Assembly: GCA_003221085.1 (NCBI GenBank)
Contig: QHUD01000122.1
Span: forward strand, 1 to 29,336
Direction: 5' to 3'
Length of the DNA stretch: 29,336 bases
Source: Gemmatimonadota bacterium
Lineage (GTDB): Bacteria; Gemmatimonadota; Gemmatimonadetes; Gemmatimonadales; GWC2-71-9
The position numbers and the translations under genes are program-made. Positions 27,975 to 29,336 of this stretch are shown one piece after another; positions within the stretch are counted from its first letter, which is position 1; each line of letters opens with the position of its first letter. Below the pieces are notes generated by a model. The model did not search any database and was not told where the DNA came from. It was given only the letters and a program-made list of their open reading frames with translations.

Positions 27975-28742
27975 ATGTCCTTTGATGGAGACAGTGTGAG
28001 CCGCTACTATTCGTCCATGGCCGTCGTGCTGCGGCAGGAGCTGGGACGCGAGCGGATGCTGGCGGGCGTGGGTCGAAGCGCCTCCTACCCGGCGGCCCAG
28101 TGGGCGACGGCGCGGGCGGTGGCGCAGCGCTTCGATGTCCCGCTGGTCGAGCTCGACACGCACGAGCTCGAGGATCCCGACTATTTGGCCAATCCGACGA
28201 ACCGTTGCTTCTTCTGCAAGACGGAGCTGTGGCGCCGGCTGTTTCCAGAGGCGCAGCGCCGCGGGCTCGCGGTCGTGTGCGACGGCACGAACGCTGATGA
28301 CCTGCGCGAGCATCGCCCCGGGTTCGCCGCGGGGCGGGCGGCGGGTGTGCGTTCGCCGCTCGCCCAAGCCGGGCTCACAAAGGCAGATGTACGGCGGGCC
28401 GCGCGCGAGCTGGGGCTTCCGGTCTGGGATGCGCCGGCGGCGCCGTGCCTTTCGAGCCGCGTGGCCTACGGCATCCCCATCACGTCCCTGCGTCTCGCTC
28501 AGGTGGAGCGTGCCGAAGCGTACCTGCGCGAGCTCGGCGTGACGGGGGACGTACGGGTCCGCCACCACGGTGACCGGGGTCGCGCGCGTATCGAGGTCGA
28601 GCCGCGCTGGGTTCCCTGGGTGGCGGAGCGCCTGCCGGCGGTTCGGGAGCGGCTCATCGCCCTGGGCTTCGCGGGGGTCGAGGTCGATCCCCGCGGCTAC
28701 CGACGCGGCAGTCTCCTCGCCGAGCGCGCGGGAGGTGCGTGA
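27975..28742 (+). CDS. LarE-like sulfur transferase with degenerate PP-loop
   Basis: 255 residues from the ATG at 27975 (MSFDGDSVSRYYSSMAVVLR); an in-frame ATG at 28017 is also possible. From about residue 15 the protein matches LarE, the sacrificial sulfur insertase that builds the pincer cofactor of lactate racemase: GRSASYP, NRCFFCKTELW (Cys78, Cys81), VVCDGTNADDLREHRPG, VRSPLAQAGLTKADVRR, PCLSSRVAYGIPIT (Cys158, the likely sulfur donor position), VRHHGDRGRARIEVE and GYRRGSLL. The expected N-terminal PP-loop (SGGVDS) is not there; the aligned sequence is DGDSVS, and about 20 residues before it are missing. So ATP activation may be lost, or the first exon-like part was damaged. The GTG of thpR overlaps its TGA. 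The mobile element inserted 35 bp upstream. Confidence 0.75.
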   Translation: MSFDGDSVSRYYSSMAVVLRQELGRERMLAGVGRSASYPAAQWATARAVAQRFDVPLVELDTHELEDPDYLANPTNRCFFCKTELWRRLFPEAQRRGLAVVCDGTNADDLREHRPGFAAGRAAGVRSPLAQAGLTKADVRRAARELGLPVWDAPAAPCLSSRVAYGIPITSLRLAQVERAEAYLRELGVTGDVRVRHHGDRGRARIEVEPRWVPWVAERLPAVRERLIALGFAGVEVDPRGYRRGSLLAERAGGA

Positions 28743-29296
28743 GGCTCTTCGTTGCTTTGAATCTTCCTCCCGCGGTGCGCGAGGCGCTCTGGGCCGCCAC
28801 GGCGCCCGTGCGCGACCTCACGCTTCCCGTGAAGTGGGCCCGTAGGGACGGCGTCCACTTGACGCTCAAGTTCTTGGGTGATGTGACCGACGAGCAGGAG
28901 CCCGAGCTCGCGGCGGCGCTCGCACGTGCGGCCACGGGGACGCGTGCCCTGTCGCTCACGCTTGGCGAGTTCGGCGTGTTTCCAGACGTCAAGCGGCCGC
29001 GCGTTGTGTGGGTAGGCATCGCGCCGGAGCCCGGGCTCGAGATCCTGCAGCACCGTGTGGAGCAGGAATTCGCGCCGCTCGGGTTTCCCACGGAGGGACG
29101 GCCCTTCCGGCCGCACGTCACGCTTGGGCGAGCGGCCCGGGACGCCCGGCCCGTCGCCTTCGCTGGTCTCAAGGAGGCCCTCGGCCGGCTCGAGTTCACC
29201 GAATCGGCGCTCGTGAGCGCGCTCGATCTGATGGAGAGCACGCTCCAATCAGGAGGTGCAGTGTATCACATGAGACACAGTGAACGGCTGCTTTAA
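28739..29296 (+). CDS. thpR: RNA 2',3'-cyclic phosphodiesterase (2H family)
   Basis: 185 residues from a GTG at 28739 that overlaps the larE stop by four bases. MRLFVALNLPPAVREALWAA is the standard ThpR/LigT start. The two catalytic tetrapeptides of the 2H phosphoesterase superfamily are HLTL (residue about 40, in GVHLTLKFLGDVTDEQ) and HVTL (about 127, in FRPHVTLGRAARDARP). The end LDLMESTLQSGGAVYHMRHS is also typical. It hydrolyses 2',3'-cyclic phosphate ends of RNA, and in vitro can ligate tRNA halves by a 2'-5' bond. Length is normal. It is coupled to larE, although no functional link between the two is known. Confidence 0.9.
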   Translation: MRLFVALNLPPAVREALWAATAPVRDLTLPVKWARRDGVHLTLKFLGDVTDEQEPELAAALARAATGTRALSLTLGEFGVFPDVKRPRVVWVGIAPEPGLEILQHRVEQEFAPLGFPTEGRPFRPHVTLGRAARDARPVAFAGLKEALGRLEFTESALVSALDLMESTLQSGGAVYHMRHSERLL

Positions 29297-29336
29297 GGGA
29301 CTCCTCCGGCTCGCGGTCCTCGCCATCGCTCTCGTG
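29280..29336 (+). CDS. Start of a small membrane or exported protein, cut by the window edge
   Basis: A GTG at 29280, within the end of thpR (17-bp overlap), opens NGCFKGLLRLAVLAIALV, which is hydrophobic after a short basic segment. Only 19 codons are visible, so function cannot be named. The overlap and the membrane-like N-terminus make a third gene of the larE-thpR unit likely. Confidence 0.45.
   Translation, partial: MNGCFKGLLRLAVLAIALV

Overview
The window is GC-rich DNA (about 68-70 % by eye) with bacterial gene organisation. Its mix of genes points to a soil or freshwater bacterium of the Gemmatimonadota type: a Ser/Thr kinase opening in the style TDPxxRLQxAxAGRY-TIERELG, many lipoproteins and outer-membrane proteins, WD40-like (PD40) propellers, YifB, CsaA, and few but strongly coupled gene pairs. 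This assignment is an inference from gene style; there is no rRNA or other phylogenetic marker apart from ispG.

Layout. 1-4262 (minus strand) is a MacAB-TolC-type efflux operon: a TolC-like channel, a periplasmic adaptor, an ABC ATPase and an FtsX/MacB permease cut by the window edge. The adaptor has lost its last segment and reads in frame into the ATPase. 4366-5747 (minus) holds an exported protein of unknown function and a creatininase-family hydrolase. A 1353-residue NtrY-like sensor kinase (5730-9791, plus) starts head-to-head with it. 9876-11758 is a two-gene operon for an outer-membrane barrel and a lipoprotein. ispG (11872-13104) follows behind a repeat cluster and a -10 box that suggests a leaderless mRNA; csaA converges on it with overlapping stop codons. 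13759-18871 carries an Ig-like lipoprotein, a soluble Ser/Thr kinase with a long TPR tail, and yifB. 18890-21312 (minus) is one PD40-propeller/LamG lipoprotein gene split by an 11-bp tandem duplication; it sits behind a leader with an intrinsic terminator. 21677-23624 encodes an agmatinase-family enzyme and an MscS channel. 25788-23423 (minus) is a tightly coupled operon: Lrp-type regulator, EamA exporter, cupin, ABM-fold protein.

The most unusual part is 25879-27940. An 8-bp direct repeat flanks imperfect terminal inverted repeats of about 22 bp, which bound a 2.05-kb mobile element. It encodes an IS1595/ISXO2-type DDE transposase. On the opposite strand it also carries a tRNA-like cargo: a well-folded class II (leucine-like) tRNA with a proline UGG anticodon, a damaged cysteine-like tRNA and a third tRNA-shaped element. 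A 50-residue basic protein, strong hairpins, short tandem repeats and a terminator complete the cargo. Beyond the element lie a LarE-like protein with a degraded PP-loop, thpR, and the first codons of a further membrane protein.

All calls come from reading the sequence; no database search was possible.
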